From assembly GCA_005502445.1 (NCBI GenBank), contig SCPB01000002.1, forward strand, positions 1 to 64,000: DNA of 64,000 bases, given 5' to 3'. A program made the translations under genes and the position numbers. The notes below the pieces were generated by a model. It was not told the DNA's origin. It searched no databases and was given only the letters and a program-made list of their open reading frames with translations. Below are positions 1 to 7,387 of this stretch, piece after piece. This stretch comes from Microbacteriaceae bacterium X2B (GTDB lineage Bacteria > Actinomycetota > Actinomycetes > Actinomycetales > Microbacteriaceae). The stretch's first letter is position 1. Every line of letters starts with the position of its first letter.

Positions 1-903
1 GCGCCGGGCCCGGCCGTGTCGCCGCCCGAGCCGGGCACCCCTCCCCATCGGGTCATCGCCGTCTGGGGGCCGGCGGGCGCCCCGGGTCGCACCACGATCG
101 CGATCACGCTCGCCGCCGAGCTCGCCGCGCGCGGCCACCGCGTCTGCCTCGTCGACGCCGACACCTACGGCGGCACCATCGCCCCCGCTCTCGGACTGCT
201 CGACGAGGCGCCCGGCTTCGCCGCGGCGTGCCGGCTCGCTGCGAACGACGCGCTCGACGCCGGCGAACTCGACCGCATCGCGCTGACATACGGGGGAACA
301 GCGGCGCCATTCCGCGTGCTCACGGGCATCGGTCGCGCCCATCGCTGGCCCGAGCTCTCGCGCGAGCGCGTGACGCGCGCGCTCGAGGCAGCCCGCCTGT
401 GGAGCGACGTCGTCGTGATCGACACGGGCTTCAACCTCGAGACCGACGAGGAGGTCTCGAGCGACCTCCTCGCACCGCGCCGCAACGCCGCGACGATCGC
501 GGCGCTGCGCGGGGCCGACGATGTGGTGGTGATCGGCGCCGCGGATCCGGTCGGGCTCGCTCGACTGCTGCGAACCCACGCCGACCTGCTCGACGTCGTG
601 ACGACCGATCGGGTGCACGTCGTCGCCAACCGCGTGCGGGCGAGCGTGCTCGGGGTCGATCCGGCCGGCCAGGTGCGCCAGATCCTCGACCGGTTCGGCG
701 GCATCGCCGACCCCGTGCTCGTCGCCGACGACCCGAGTGCGGCCGACGCCGCCCTGCTGAGCGCCCGAACGGTCGTCGACGTCGCCCCCCGCTCGGCGCT
801 TCGAGCGGGGGGCGCGGCGATCGCCGACCGCCTCGGCTACGGTCTCGCCGCCGGGGGAGCGCGTCGCGGTCGCGGGCGCGGCCTGATCCGTCGAACGGGG
901 TAG
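1..903 (+). CDS. ParA/MinD-type P-loop ATPase (CpaE-like), 5' end outside the window
   Basis: The reading frame is open from base 1; the first possible start is GTG at 16, but no stop precedes it, so the true start is probably upstream. The visible part begins with a deviant Walker A motif (GPAGAPGRTT), then a switch region with DADTYGG and a Walker B-like strand VVVIDTGF, the order seen in MinD/ParA/CpaE ATPases. Such proteins position division, partition or secretion machinery at the membrane; which role applies here cannot be read. A basic, glycine/arginine-rich tail ([10 protein letters not shown]) ends the protein. Its TAG stop is also the first three bases of the TAGCCT -10 element of the next gene. 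Confidence 0.75.
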   Translation, partial: APGPAVSPPEPGTPPHRVIAVWGPAGAPGRTTIAITLAAELAARGHRVCLVDADTYGGTIAPALGLLDEAPGFAAACRLAANDALDAGELDRIALTYGGTAAPFRVLTGIGRAHRWPELSRERVTRALEAARLWSDVVVIDTGFNLETDEEVSSDLLAPRRNAATIAALRGADDVVVIGAADPVGLARLLRTHADLLDVVTTDRVHVVANRVRASVLGVDPAGQVRQILDRFGGIADPVLVADDPSAADAALLSARTVVDVAPRSALRAGGAAIADRLGYGLAAGGARRGRGRGLIRRTG

Positions 904-906
904 CCT
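901..906 (+). promoter_or_regulatory. -10 element TAGCCT of a leaderless promoter for the pdtaS-like gene
   Basis: TAGCCT lies 6 nt before the GTG start, so transcription is expected to begin at or next to the start codon. No Shine-Dalgarno sequence precedes the GTG. The same spacing recurs at many genes in this window. Confidence 0.55.
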
Positions 907-912
907 GGCCAG

Positions 913-2412
913 GTGTCGACCCTCTCCGACCTCGTTCACGAGCACGCGGCCCTGGGCGAGGCCGACATCGAGTGGCTGCACCTGCTCATCGCCGAGGGCC
1001 AGTTGCTCGCCGACCTCGCCTTCGCCGACATCGTCCTGTGGGTGCCGACGACCGAGGGCGGCTTCGTCGCCGTCGCTCACGCCCGGCCCTCGAGCTCGGC
1101 GACCCTGTTCTATCGCGACTTCGTCGGCCAGCAGATCAAGCCCGAGTGGCGCCGCCAGGTGACGCAGGCCTTCGAGAGCGCGCAGATCGTCGACTCGAGC
1201 GCGCCCGACTGGTACGAGGAGACCCCGACGCGCGTGCGGGCCGTTCCCGTTCTGCGGCGGCTGACGCCGGGCGGAAAGGCGGTGAGCGAGCATCCGATCG
1301 CGGTCATGACGCGGCACACCAACCTGAGCGAGGCGCGCATGCCGAGCCGGCAGGAACTGACCTTCAACGAGTGCGCGAACGACCTCTTCCAGATGATCGC
1401 GAGCGCCGACTTCCCCGACATGGCGGCACCGAGCGGGCCGCGCCGCGGCGCCCCGCGCGCCTCGGACGGGCTGATCCGCCTCGACGTCGACGGCATCGTC
1501 ACCTTCGCGAGCCCCAACGGGCTCAGCGCCTTCAACCGCATGGGCTTCGCCGGCGAGCTCGAGGGCGAGTCGCTCGCCGACGTCACGACGCGACTGCTGC
1601 ACGGCAAGCTCGTCGTCGACGAGTCGCTGCCGCTCGTCGTCACCGGCCGCGCGCCGTGGCGCACCGACATCGACGCCCGGGGCGTGACCGTGAGCCTGCG
1701 GGCGATCCCGTTGCGGCTCGGCGGGGCGCGCATCGGGGCGATCGTGCTGTGCCGCGACGTGACGGAGGTGCGGCATCAGGAGCGCGAGCTCATCACGAAG
1801 GATGCGACGATCCGCGAGATCCACCACCGCGTGAAGAACAATCTGCAGACGGTCGCCTCGCTCCTGCGCATCCAGGCCCGTCGCACCCACAGCGAGGGGG
1901 CGAGGGATGCCCTGACCCAGGCCATGCGCCGCGTCGCCGCGATCGCCGTCGTGCACGACACCCTCTCGGAGGGACTCAATCAGAACGTCGACTTCGACGT
2001 CGTCTTCTCGCGCGTGCTCATGCTCATCGCCGAGGTCGCGTCGAGCCACAACACCGTCGTGCGTCCGAAGTCGACGGGCAGCTTCGGAACGCTGCCGAGC
2101 GAGTACGCGACACCGCTCGCGCTCGCGCTCACCGAGCTCGTGACGAACGCCGTCGAGCACGGTCTCGCCGGTCGTACCGATGGCGAGGTCGAGATCGTGG
2201 CGAGCCGCACCGACGACACGCTGTCGGTGAAGGTTCGCGACAACGGCGGCGGACTGCCCGAGGGCAAGGTCGGATCGGGGCTCGGCACGCAGATCGTGCG
2301 CACGCTCATCCAGGGAGAGCTCGGCGGCACGATCGACTGGCACACCCTCGAGGGCGAGGGAACGGAGGTCACGATCGAGGTGCCCCTGCTCTACCTCAGG
2401 CGACGCGCCTGA
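913..2412 (+). CDS. pdtaS: PdtaS-type sensor histidine kinase (HisKA_2 family)
   Basis: Cytosolic histidine kinase of 499 residues. Residues about 1-165 match the GAF-like sensor of PdtaS; residues about 185-290 form a PAS-like domain; the HisKA_2 box REIHHRVKNN follows at 301-310, with the phosphoacceptor at His304 or His305. The C-terminal HATPase region has an N-box (ELVTNAVEHG) and a G-box (GSGLGTQIV). In actinobacteria PdtaS phosphorylates PdtaR, an ANTAR-domain RNA-binding antiterminator, in response to small-molecule signals; no pdtaR is visible here. There are no membrane helices. GTG was chosen as start because it sits 6 nt after a TANNNT -10 box. Confidence 0.9.
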   Translation: MSTLSDLVHEHAALGEADIEWLHLLIAEGQLLADLAFADIVLWVPTTEGGFVAVAHARPSSSATLFYRDFVGQQIKPEWRRQVTQAFESAQIVDSSAPDWYEETPTRVRAVPVLRRLTPGGKAVSEHPIAVMTRHTNLSEARMPSRQELTFNECANDLFQMIASADFPDMAAPSGPRRGAPRASDGLIRLDVDGIVTFASPNGLSAFNRMGFAGELEGESLADVTTRLLHGKLVVDESLPLVVTGRAPWRTDIDARGVTVSLRAIPLRLGGARIGAIVLCRDVTEVRHQERELITKDATIREIHHRVKNNLQTVASLLRIQARRTHSEGARDALTQAMRRVAAIAVVHDTLSEGLNQNVDFDVVFSRVLMLIAEVASSHNTVVRPKSTGSFGTLPSEYATPLALALTELVTNAVEHGLAGRTDGEVEIVASRTDDTLSVKVRDNGGGLPEGKVGSGLGTQIVRTLIQGELGGTIDWHTLEGEGTEVTIEVPLLYLRRRA

Positions 2413-2515
2413 ACTCGCGAGCGCTCACGACGCGCGTCCGGCGCGGACTCGCGGGCAGAAGAACGCCCCGCCTCCGCGCGGTGATCGCTGCGACGACGGG
2501 GCGGCTCGAGTGGAG

Positions 2516-2764
2516 CTACGAGGCGCGGCGAGCGCGAGCGGCGCGGCGCTTGAGGGCGCGGCGCTCGTCTTCGCTGAGGCCGCCCCAGACGCCCGAGTCC
2601 TGGTTGGTCTCGAGGGCGTACTGCAGGCAGGTCTCGGTCACCGAGCAGCGACCGCACACCGTCTTGGCCTTCTCGATCTGGTCGACCGCGGGGCCGGTGT
2701 TGCCGACCGGGAAGAACAGCTCGGGGTCAGCGGTGAGGCAGGCTGCCTTGTCACGCCAGTCCAT
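2516..2764 (-). CDS. whiB1: WhiB1-type iron-sulfur transcription factor
   Basis: 82-residue WhiB-family regulator. Cys9, Cys37, Cys40 and Cys46 provide the C-Xn-C-X2-C-X5-C ligands of the [4Fe-4S] cluster, followed by the GVWGG beta-turn and a basic tail (RRALKRRAARARR). Length, cysteine spacing and the MDWR start match mycobacterial WhiB1, an essential NO-responsive factor that binds the C-terminal domain of the primary sigma factor. The frame is open further upstream, but the ATG at 2764 has a good ribosome-binding site (AAGGAG, 2779-2774, 9 nt spacing) and gives the family's normal length. It is convergent with pdtaS. About 200 bp upstream, shared with the divergent membrane gene, hold its promoter. 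Confidence 0.93.
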   Translation of the reverse strand: MDWRDKAACLTADPELFFPVGNTGPAVDQIEKAKTVCGRCSVTETCLQYALETNQDSGVWGGLSEDERRALKRRAARARRAS

Positions 2765-3034
2765 GGGACAGTGCTCCTTGGGTTGGGTGCGGGCGTCGGG
2801 AAAGCGGCTGAGGTGACGCACCGCGACCTCGGGGCGAACCGAGGTGTGAGTGGGGAATGAAGAGATTCTTCGGGATGGCCCACGGCATTGTAGGCGGCAC
2901 ATCAACTACGGATAGGCTCGCATGTAACACGCTCGAAATCAAGAGTTTTCACGAGGACGGTTACCCTGCCCGACACTCGCCGTACACCTCTCGTCATCCT
3001 GCTCGTCATCATCCTCGCCTCGGAGTCGGCCCTC

Positions 3035-3373
3035 ATGGTCGGCATGACCGCACTCCTGACGGTGGAGCTCGTCTCGACGCCCGCGACCTCGATCGGCACC
3101 GCGATCGCCCTCGTCGTCCTGTGCGCGATCGCCGCCGCCTGGCTCCTGGTGATCACCGCGGCGACCTGGCGGGGACGCTCGTGGACGCGCGGCGGCGCCC
3201 TCGTGTGGCAGTTCCTGCAGGTGGCCGTCGGCGTGGGGAGCATCCAGGGGTTCCTGCCGCGCCCCGACATCGCGGCCTGGCTGCTGCTGCCGGCGATCGT
3301 CGCGATCGTGCTGCTGCTGACGCCCGCGGTGAGCGCGTACCTCGCACCGGGCGACGACGCCCCCGAGCCGTAA
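3035..3373 (+). CDS. small integral membrane protein, conserved in actinobacteria, function unknown
   Basis: From the first conventional start (ATG 3035, weak GGAG at 3022-3025) this is 112 residues with about three hydrophobic helices. In the same frame, upstream codons from 2966 encode another good transmembrane stretch (LVILLVIILASESALMVGM), but they contain no ATG, GTG or TTG; a CTG at 2966 preceded by GAGG at 2954-2957 could be the real start and would give a four-helix protein of 135 residues. I do not recognise a function. It lies divergent from whiB1 and convergent with bcp. Confidence 0.7.
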   Translation: MVGMTALLTVELVSTPATSIGTAIALVVLCAIAAAWLLVITAATWRGRSWTRGGALVWQFLQVAVGVGSIQGFLPRPDIAAWLLLPAIVAIVLLLTPAVSAYLAPGDDAPEP

Positions 3374-3392
3374 CCCGACGTGCGCGCCGCTG

Positions 3393-3869
3393 CTACTCGT
3401 CGATGCCGAGCCTCTTGCGCAGGCTCGAGACGTGCCCTGTGGCCTTGACGTTGTAAAGGGGCAGGGTCACGACGCCGTTCTCGTCGATGACGAACGTCGA
3501 GCGGATCACACCCGTCACGGTCTTGCCGTACATCGACTTCTCGCCGTAGGCGCCGTACGCCTGGTGCACCGTCAGGTCGGGGTCGCTCAGCAGCGGGAAG
3601 GTCAGGTTCTCCTCCTCGGCGAACTTCTGCAGCGCCGCGCCCTGATCCTTCGAGACGCCGAGCACCTGATAGCCCGCCGCGGCGAGCGAGTTGAGGCTGT
3701 CGCGGAAGTCGCACGCTTGCGTCGTGCAGCCGGGGGTCGAGGCCGCCGGGTAGAAGTACACGACGACCTTCCGGCCCGCGAAGTCACCCAACGATACGGG
3801 CGAGCCGTCCTTGTCGGGCAGCGTGAAGGCGGGGGCCGGAGTGCCGGCTTCGAGGCGGGCCTCGGTCAT
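3393..3869 (-). CDS. bcp: thioredoxin-dependent thiol peroxidase (Bcp/PrxQ peroxiredoxin)
   Basis: 158-residue atypical 2-Cys peroxiredoxin that reduces H2O2 and organic hydroperoxides with electrons from thioredoxin. The motif STPGCTTQAC contains the peroxidatic Cys48 and the resolving Cys53 five residues on, diagnostic of the PrxQ class. Length is normal for the family. An AAGGAG-type ribosome-binding site precedes the ATG. It is convergent with the small membrane gene and divergent from tRNA-Lys. Confidence 0.93.
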   Translation of the reverse strand: MTEARLEAGTPAPAFTLPDKDGSPVSLGDFAGRKVVVYFYPAASTPGCTTQACDFRDSLNSLAAAGYQVLGVSKDQGAALQKFAEEENLTFPLLSDPDLTVHQAYGAYGEKSMYGKTVTGVIRSTFVIDENGVVTLPLYNVKATGHVSSLRKRLGIDE

Positions 3870-4033
3870 GATGGGCTCCTTGAAGAGGGCGAGGGATGCG
3901 CGGGGCCGCGTTCGCGCCGCCCCGCTTGCTGGTCAGTGTATGGACGCGCGCTCCCCGGCGGCTGAGCGCCCGCCGAGTGGATGGGCCGCGTCGAAACCTG
4001 CTATCGTTTCCTCTCGGTCCGCTCGCGGATCGC

Positions 4034-4161
<128 letters not shown>

Positions 4162-4303
4162 ACGCGCGCCTTCGCCCCGGGTTGCCCGCAGCTTGAACCC
4201 GCTCGAAATGTTCGGGTCGGGATCACTCCGCGCCACAATACGCCGACGCTCTTCGGAATCGTCGCCAGCTGAGGGCGCATTGCATGGTGTGCCTGTTTCG
4301 GCC

Positions 4304-4525
4304 TCAATCGACGCGCTGTTCCTTGACCATCGTGAGATATCGGTTGTACTCCTGCTGCACGCGCTTCGCTACGGTCACGAGCGTCCCCTCCTCCATGCGG
4401 TAGGTCCTGTCGGCGGCACCGACGGGCGCCGCGCATGGCACTTGTACGGGTGTGAACACCGCCTCGACGACCCCGCGGTCGAGTACCCGGACGGCCACCC
4501 GGAGTATTGGATCGAGGGCGTGCAA
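4304..4525 (-). CDS. hypothetical protein in the tRNA-Lys element
   Basis: 73-residue frame from a TTG codon; no family recognised. The second half (EEGTLVTVAKRVQQEYNRY) looks like a genuine helical protein segment and codon use is reasonable, but the start is weak and the frame could be the 3' fragment of a larger lost gene. It lies downstream of the toxin gene on the same strand, 32 bp away, so it could be a third cistron of that operon. Confidence 0.4.
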   Translation of the reverse strand: MHALDPILRVAVRVLDRGVVEAVFTPVQVPCAAPVGAADRTYRMEEGTLVTVAKRVQQEYNRYLTMVKEQRVD

Positions 4526-4557
4526 CTGACCGAGCTCGCGCCACCGGGCGCTGATCG

Positions 4558-4836
4558 CTAGTCGGGCCGGTAGACGTCGGCGCGGTGCGCGATGCGCATC
4601 ACCCGCACGAGCCGAGCGTCCTCGTCAATGCGGACGAGGACCCGGTAGGCGATCCCTACGTAGCCGGCGCGCTGTCCTTCGAGTTCGGCGCCGAGTGGCT
4701 TCGTAGCGCGCATCGGGTTCTCCGAGAGCGGGCCCTCGAGGAAGCGGAGCACTGCGTCGACGAGCTTGGGGCTCAGCCGACCCAACGCCCGTGCGGCTGG
4801 CCTGGACAGTTCGATGCGGTAGGGCGTCTCGGTCAC
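4558..4836 (-). CDS. RelE/ParE-superfamily toxin
   Basis: 92-residue type II toxin of the RelE family (mRNA interferase fold). Typical features are the N-terminal RIELSRPAARALGRL helix, a central basic GQRAGYVGIAYRVLVRID strand pair and the C-terminal VMRIAHRADVYR. The GTG start overlaps the antitoxin stop by 4 nt (GTGA), so the two are translationally coupled. RelE toxins cleave ribosome-bound mRNA; the substrate here is not known. The pair is cargo of the tRNA-Lys element and may be what keeps this remnant in the chromosome. Confidence 0.85.
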   Translation of the reverse strand: MTETPYRIELSRPAARALGRLSPKLVDAVLRFLEGPLSENPMRATKPLGAELEGQRAGYVGIAYRVLVRIDEDARLVRVMRIAHRADVYRPD

Positions 4837-5102
4837 CGCTTCGCCAGTTGCGCGCGCACTTCCTCGAGGGAGAGCATCCGTCCGCTGGCGATGTCATCCT
4901 CTGCCTCGGCCATCTCGGCCGCGTGGTTGGGGTCGGAGAGCCACGCCAGCGTCTCCTGCAGGGAATCAAGGTCCTCCGGCGAAATGAGCACGGCGGCGGG
5001 CTTGCCGTGGCGGGTGATGACCACGGCGTCGTGGGTGGATTCGACGCTCTCCACCAGGGTGGAGAGCTTGTCCTTGGCCTCGCTGACAGACATGGTTTGC
5101 AT
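4833..5102 (-). CDS. Phd/YefM-family antitoxin
   Basis: 89-residue antitoxin. The N-terminal part (MSVSEAKDKLSTLVESV and VVITRHGKPAAVLIS) is the Phd/YefM DNA-binding fold; the acidic C-terminal part would wrap around the toxin. The first ATG (5102) is preferred because TATCAT lies exactly 6 nt upstream, as at other leaderless genes here; ATG at 5093 is the alternative. Together with the downstream toxin gene it forms a two-gene operon, expected to be autoregulated by the toxin-antitoxin complex. Confidence 0.85.
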   Translation of the reverse strand: MQTMSVSEAKDKLSTLVESVESTHDAVVITRHGKPAAVLISPEDLDSLQETLAWLSDPNHAAEMAEAEDDIASGRMLSLEEVRAQLAKR

Positions 5103-5108
5103 GGCCCT

Positions 5109-5129
5109 ATGATAGCCTGTTTATAGGCT
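5109..5129 (-). promoter_or_regulatory. toxin-antitoxin promoter with palindromic operator
   Basis: On the minus strand TATCAT (5114-5109) is a -10 box 6 nt before the antitoxin ATG. Immediately upstream is the inverted repeat AGCCT-GTTTAT-AGGCT (5114-5129), between the -10 and the expected -35. That is where a Phd/YefM antitoxin would bind to repress its own operon. The binding role is inferred. Confidence 0.5.
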
Positions 5130-5360
5130 CTTTTTCTAGCCGAAAATGACGCCAATAACGCCGTTATGTCGGTTAGGGTGTTCGTCGCCGCGTTTCACCG
5201 CTCCCCGAGGGGGACGTTCGGCTTGCTGATGCCCGCCTCGGTGGTGGTGGCGGCGATGGTGAGGGTGATGGTGTTCGCGGGCATTGGATCTGACCTTCCG
5301 GTTGATGTCAGCGTCCGCCCATGCGGGCGACCGGTCAGCGCTGAGCTGCGCCTCACTGAA

Positions 5361-5687
5361 TCCGCCCAATATCGAGCGATTCGCTACACCGAGCGGCTCG
5401 TCGAAGCCGGCGCCCTCGCATCGGTCGGATCTCGGGGCGACTCGTATGGCAACGCTCTGGCCGAGGCATTCAACTCGCTTTTCAAGGCCGAGCTCGTTCG
5501 CCATCGCGGGCCCTGGAGATCGATCGACGATCTGGAGTTCGCGGTTGCTGAATACATCGACTGGTTCAGCCACCGCCTGCACTCCGCGATCGGGATCATC
5601 CCACCGATCGAGGCCGAGCAGGGATACGACGATTCACCCCACGCGCCCGTCGCGGACAGCGAACGGGTCACCGCGAGACTCCGATGA
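5361..5687 (+). pseudogene. IS3-family transposase, C-terminal fragment
   Basis: From about 5361 the frame encodes the end of an IS3 OrfB integrase core: AQYRAIRYTERL, SVGSRGDSYGNALAEAFNSL (with the last catalytic Glu), RGPWRSIDDLEFAVAEYIDWF and RLHSAIG. The first two catalytic Asp residues are absent and the 60 preceding codons are unrelated, so the protein is inactive. No terminal inverted repeats were found. It lies inside the tRNA-Lys element. Confidence 0.8.
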
Positions 5688-5728
5688 ACCCGGGGCGCAA
5701 CAACATTCCAGGTTGTGCCGAACCCTTC

Positions 5729-5818
5729 TCAGTGGGCTCCGGGTTCAAGTCCCGGGGGGTGTACGAAACCCCGGTTCGCTCTCGCCAGCTGCCGGGGTTT
5801 TTTCGCGCCCGGCGCCGC
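5729..5818 (+). repeat. attR-like direct repeat (second copy of tRNA-Lys 3' half plus terminator)
   Basis: Second copy of the 90-bp repeat. It lacks the 5' half of the tRNA and cannot itself make a tRNA. The copy lies inside the 3' end of the gntR reading frame on the opposite strand. Confidence 0.85.
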
Positions 5819-6568
5819 CGCTCGATCCGTGCGCGGTTGCCCGAACTCCGTGCGCACGACGTACCGATCGGCGATCACGCAGGTGCGTCGGAACTCGATC
5901 GCGGTTCCTCCGCTCCACCCGGTGCGCTCGATGCGGAAGAGCGTCGTGCCCGGCTCGCAGTCGAGCAGTTGCGCCAGCGCGGTGTTCGCGCTCTCGGCGC
6001 GCAGCTCCTCCGTGCCGCCGTCGAGGGTGATGCCGCTGCGTTCGGCGAGTTCCTTGTAGAGCGCCGTCTCGGTGAAGTCGACGTCGAGCAGGGCTCGCCC
6101 GGTCTCTTCGGGCAGCCAGATCTGGTCGACGGCGAGCGGCGACTCGTCGGCGAATCGCACCCGCGCGAGCTCGAAGAGCGCAGCGTCGGCGGCAAGGCCG
6201 AGTCGGCTGGCGGCCTCGGCATCCCGGGTCACGCCGTGAGCGATGACCCTGCTCCGCTGCGAGAAGCCCGCCGCGGTCACGGCCTCGAAGAGGCTGTAGA
6301 CGGGTCCGAACGCTCCCTGGGTCTGGTCGATGACGATCCGCGGCTGCTGACCGCGCCGGGCCGACACCACGCCGCTCTCCCGCAGAGGGCGAAGCGCGGC
6401 GCGGATCGTGCCGCGACTCACGCCGTACTCGGCGGACAGCGCGATCTCGCCCGGGAACACATCGGCGAACTCGCCTCGGAGGACGCGCGCCCGGAGGTCG
6501 TCCCTCACCGCCTCCCAGAGTGGCGAGCCGCTCGCGCGGACGCGGGCGAGCGGTGCGGAATCGCTCAT
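5729..6568 (-). CDS. GntR-family transcriptional regulator, HutC/UTRA type
   Basis: 279 residues. The N-terminal winged helix-turn-helix (PLWEAVRDDLRARVL, EIALSAEYGVSRGTIRAALRPL) is followed by a UTRA ligand-binding domain to about residue 245 (FRRTCVIADRYVVRTEFG). The last 30 or so residues are translated from the antisense strand of the attR repeat, and the stop is in the duplicated tRNA fragment, so the tail is not part of the family fold. It is divergent from the dsbA-ccdA operon; a GTNTANAC palindrome in the shared promoter suggests it controls itself and that operon. The ligand is unknown. Confidence 0.85.
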   Translation of the reverse strand: MSDSAPLARVRASGSPLWEAVRDDLRARVLRGEFADVFPGEIALSAEYGVSRGTIRAALRPLRESGVVSARRGQQPRIVIDQTQGAFGPVYSLFEAVTAAGFSQRSRVIAHGVTRDAEAASRLGLAADAALFELARVRFADESPLAVDQIWLPEETGRALLDVDFTETALYKELAERSGITLDGGTEELRAESANTALAQLLDCEPGTTLFRIERTGWSGGTAIEFRRTCVIADRYVVRTEFGQPRTDRAAAPGAKKPRQLARANRGFVHPPGLEPGAH

Positions 6569-6586
6569 GGGTTTCGCTTTCGGGCT

Positions 6587-6602
6587 AAATGTTTATACAT
6601 TT
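6587..6602. promoter_or_regulatory. predicted GntR operator
   Basis: Perfect inverted repeat AAATGT-TTAT-ACATTT containing GTTTATAC, the GTNTANAC core typical of GntR-family operators. It overlaps the -35 box of the dsbA promoter (6601-6606) and a TATAAA -10 candidate for gntR on the minus strand (6597-6592), so one bound dimer could block both. Confidence 0.65.
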
Positions 6603-6629
6603 GACGGGTCAATGATCACATCGTAGACC
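6601..6629 (+). promoter_or_regulatory. sigma70-type promoter of the dsbA-ccdA operon
   Basis: TTGACG (6601-6606), 17-bp spacer, TAGACC (6624-6629). The transcript would start near 6636, with a GAGG ribosome-binding site before ATG 6653. Confidence 0.65.
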
Positions 6630-6652
6630 GACGCACAGTAGAGGAACGGATC

Positions 6653-7384
6653 ATGAGCGCAGGTTCCCCCCGCACCGCCGACCGACGCGACACCGCCCTC
6701 CGCTGGCTCTGGATCGGCGGGGGGCTCGTGGTCGTCGTCGCCGTTATCGTCGCCGGCGTCATCGCGCAGCAGTCCACCGGCACCCCGACGGCGCAGCCCT
6801 CCGCGGGGGCGGGTTCGAGCAGCGAACCGGCGTTCGATCTGGCGCGTCGCATCGAGGGTGATCCGCTGGCGATGGGCGGCGTCGACGCCCCCGTCGTGAT
6901 CGTCGAGTACGCCGACTTCCGCTGCCCGTTCTGCGCGCTGTTCGCGCGCGAGACCCTTCCGACGATCATCGACGAGTACGTCGACACCGGCCTCGTGCGG
7001 ATCGAGTGGCGCGATATGCCGGTATTCGGCGAGGAGTCGATCATCGCCGCGATCGCCGGGCGGGCGGCGGCCCAGCAGGGCTTGTTCTGGGAGTACGTCG
7101 ATGCGATCTACGCCGACTCCCCCGAGCGGGCCCACCCCGACCTCTCGCGCGAGCGCCTGATCGCCTACGCCGAGCAGGTCGGCATCCCCGACATCCCCGC
7201 CTTCACGGCGGCTCTCGACGATCCCGCCCTGCGCGAGGCCATCGCGGCCGATCAGCAGGAGGGCTATTCGATCGGGGTCACGGGAACGCCGACCTTCCTG
7301 GTCAACGACAGTCCGCTCGTGGGCGCGCAGCCGATCGAGGCCGTTCGCGCCACGATCGAGCAGGAGCTTCAGGAAGCCGGCTGA
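6653..7384 (+). CDS. membrane-anchored DsbA-like thiol-disulfide oxidoreductase
   Basis: 243 residues: short cytosolic N-terminus, one membrane anchor (about 19-38), a Ser/Thr/Ala linker, then a thioredoxin-fold DsbA domain from about residue 60. The active site is FRCPFC; the cis-Pro loop is GVTGTPTF. It would make, break or isomerise disulfides in exported proteins outside the membrane. The next gene, ccdA, starts 3 bp after the stop and could supply it with electrons, so the pair may form a reductive thiol-redox system. Expression is probably controlled by the divergent GntR regulator. Confidence 0.88.
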   Translation: MSAGSPRTADRRDTALRWLWIGGGLVVVVAVIVAGVIAQQSTGTPTAQPSAGAGSSSEPAFDLARRIEGDPLAMGGVDAPVVIVEYADFRCPFCALFARETLPTIIDEYVDTGLVRIEWRDMPVFGEESIIAAIAGRAAAQQGLFWEYVDAIYADSPERAHPDLSRERLIAYAEQVGIPDIPAFTAALDDPALREAIAADQQEGYSIGVTGTPTFLVNDSPLVGAQPIEAVRATIEQELQEAG

Positions 7385-7387
7385 GGA

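Noticed and set aside
2465-2503. CGCCCCG/CGGGGCG inverted repeat between pdtaS and whiB1
   Set aside because: Short stem, loop of 25 nt and no T-run; not strong enough to call a terminator.
228-2816. 862-residue open frame across the ATPase and PdtaS genes
   Set aside because: Arginine-rich translation without any family motif; it is the third-position shadow of pdtaS and whiB1 typical of high-GC DNA.
5166-5360. N-terminal part of the frame containing the IS3 fragment
   Set aside because: No similarity to the IS3 transposase N-terminus; chance fusion to the remnant, so it was not included in the pseudogene.
5136-5582. 148-residue minus-strand frame, His-rich
   Set aside because: Antisense of the IS3 fragment; the histidine-rich segment is a low-complexity translation of GGTGGTGGC-like sequence.
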